Notes under the pieces: model-generated
Seen by the model: only the letters and a program-made list of their open reading frames with translations
Told to the model about the DNA's origin: nothing
Database searches by the model: none
Position numbers and translations under genes: made by a program
Shown: piece by piece, positions 22,637-22,686 of the stretch
Position numbering within the stretch: the first letter of the stretch is position 1
Layout: every line of letters starts with the position of its first letter
Origin: an uncultured Pseudomonadota bacterium
GTDB lineage: Bacteria; Pseudomonadota; Alphaproteobacteria; CACZRW01
Length of the DNA: 22,686 nt
Reading direction: 5' to 3'
Assembly: GCA_902783675.1 (NCBI GenBank)
Contig: CACZRW010000047.1
Location: 1-22,686, forward strand

Positions 22637-22669
22637 AAAGGCGGGACTAACTCCTCCCGCCTTTTTCTT
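22637..22669 (+). terminator. Intrinsic terminator after aaxC
   Basis: AAAGGCGGGA (22637-22646) pairs with TCCCGCCTTT (22655-22664) around an 8-base loop, followed by further T residues. After one mismatch the outer bases AAGA (22632-22635) and TCTT (22666-22669) can also pair, so it may also work for a gene arriving from the right on the minus strand. Confidence 0.9.
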
Positions 22670-22686
22670 GTTTGCCCGCTGCTTGC

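Overview
The window looks like a piece of an alphaproteobacterial chromosome. The strongest evidence is the run ispDF <- / -> dusB (nifR3), ntrY, ntrX, trkA, hfq, hflX, which is a conserved alphaproteobacterial neighbourhood, together with a DUF3035 (BamF-type) lipoprotein beside lspA. Base composition is moderate, coding density is very high and most genes have a clear AAGGA-type ribosome binding site. Several genes suggest a low-oxygen, possibly host-associated life: a methyltransferase-like protein resembling RquA (rhodoquinone synthesis), an ADP-forming acyl-CoA synthetase, and an arginine decarboxylase/antiporter pair very like the chlamydial AaxB/AaxC. The lifestyle is my inference; no taxonomic marker was compared.

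Layout. Positions 1-2064 (minus strand) hold the 5' part of metG, running off the left edge, preceded by an RlmD/RumA-type RNA uracil-5-methyltransferase. From a divergent promoter region near 2093-2140, a plus-strand run follows: rquA-like, ribF, lspA, a small lipoprotein with a C-terminal membrane helix, the DUF3035 lipoprotein, pgi, mutL and a fused ADP-forming acyl-CoA synthetase (to 10998). Many of these junctions overlap or are only a few bases long, so this is probably one or a few operons. The bifunctional ispDF gene (minus, 11051-12199) converges on it.

From 12259 a second plus-strand run holds dusB, ntrY, ntrX, trkA, hfq, hflX and an inositol-monophosphatase-family gene (to 20342). 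Compared with the usual alphaproteobacterial order, ntrB and ntrC are missing between dusB and ntrY. NtrY has no PAS domain between HAMP and the histidine domain, NtrX has no GAFTGA loop, and Hfq carries a charged residue in place of the proximal-face phenylalanine.

After a 147-base gap with a strong hairpin comes the aaxB-aaxC pair (20490-22601). An intrinsic terminator lies between the two genes and another lies after aaxC. Together the products would import arginine, decarboxylate it while consuming a cytoplasmic proton, and export agmatine. This pair, the RquA-like gene and the altered Hfq/NtrYX set are the parts most worth a second look. I found no tRNA or rRNA gene, CRISPR array, insertion sequence or phage gene.
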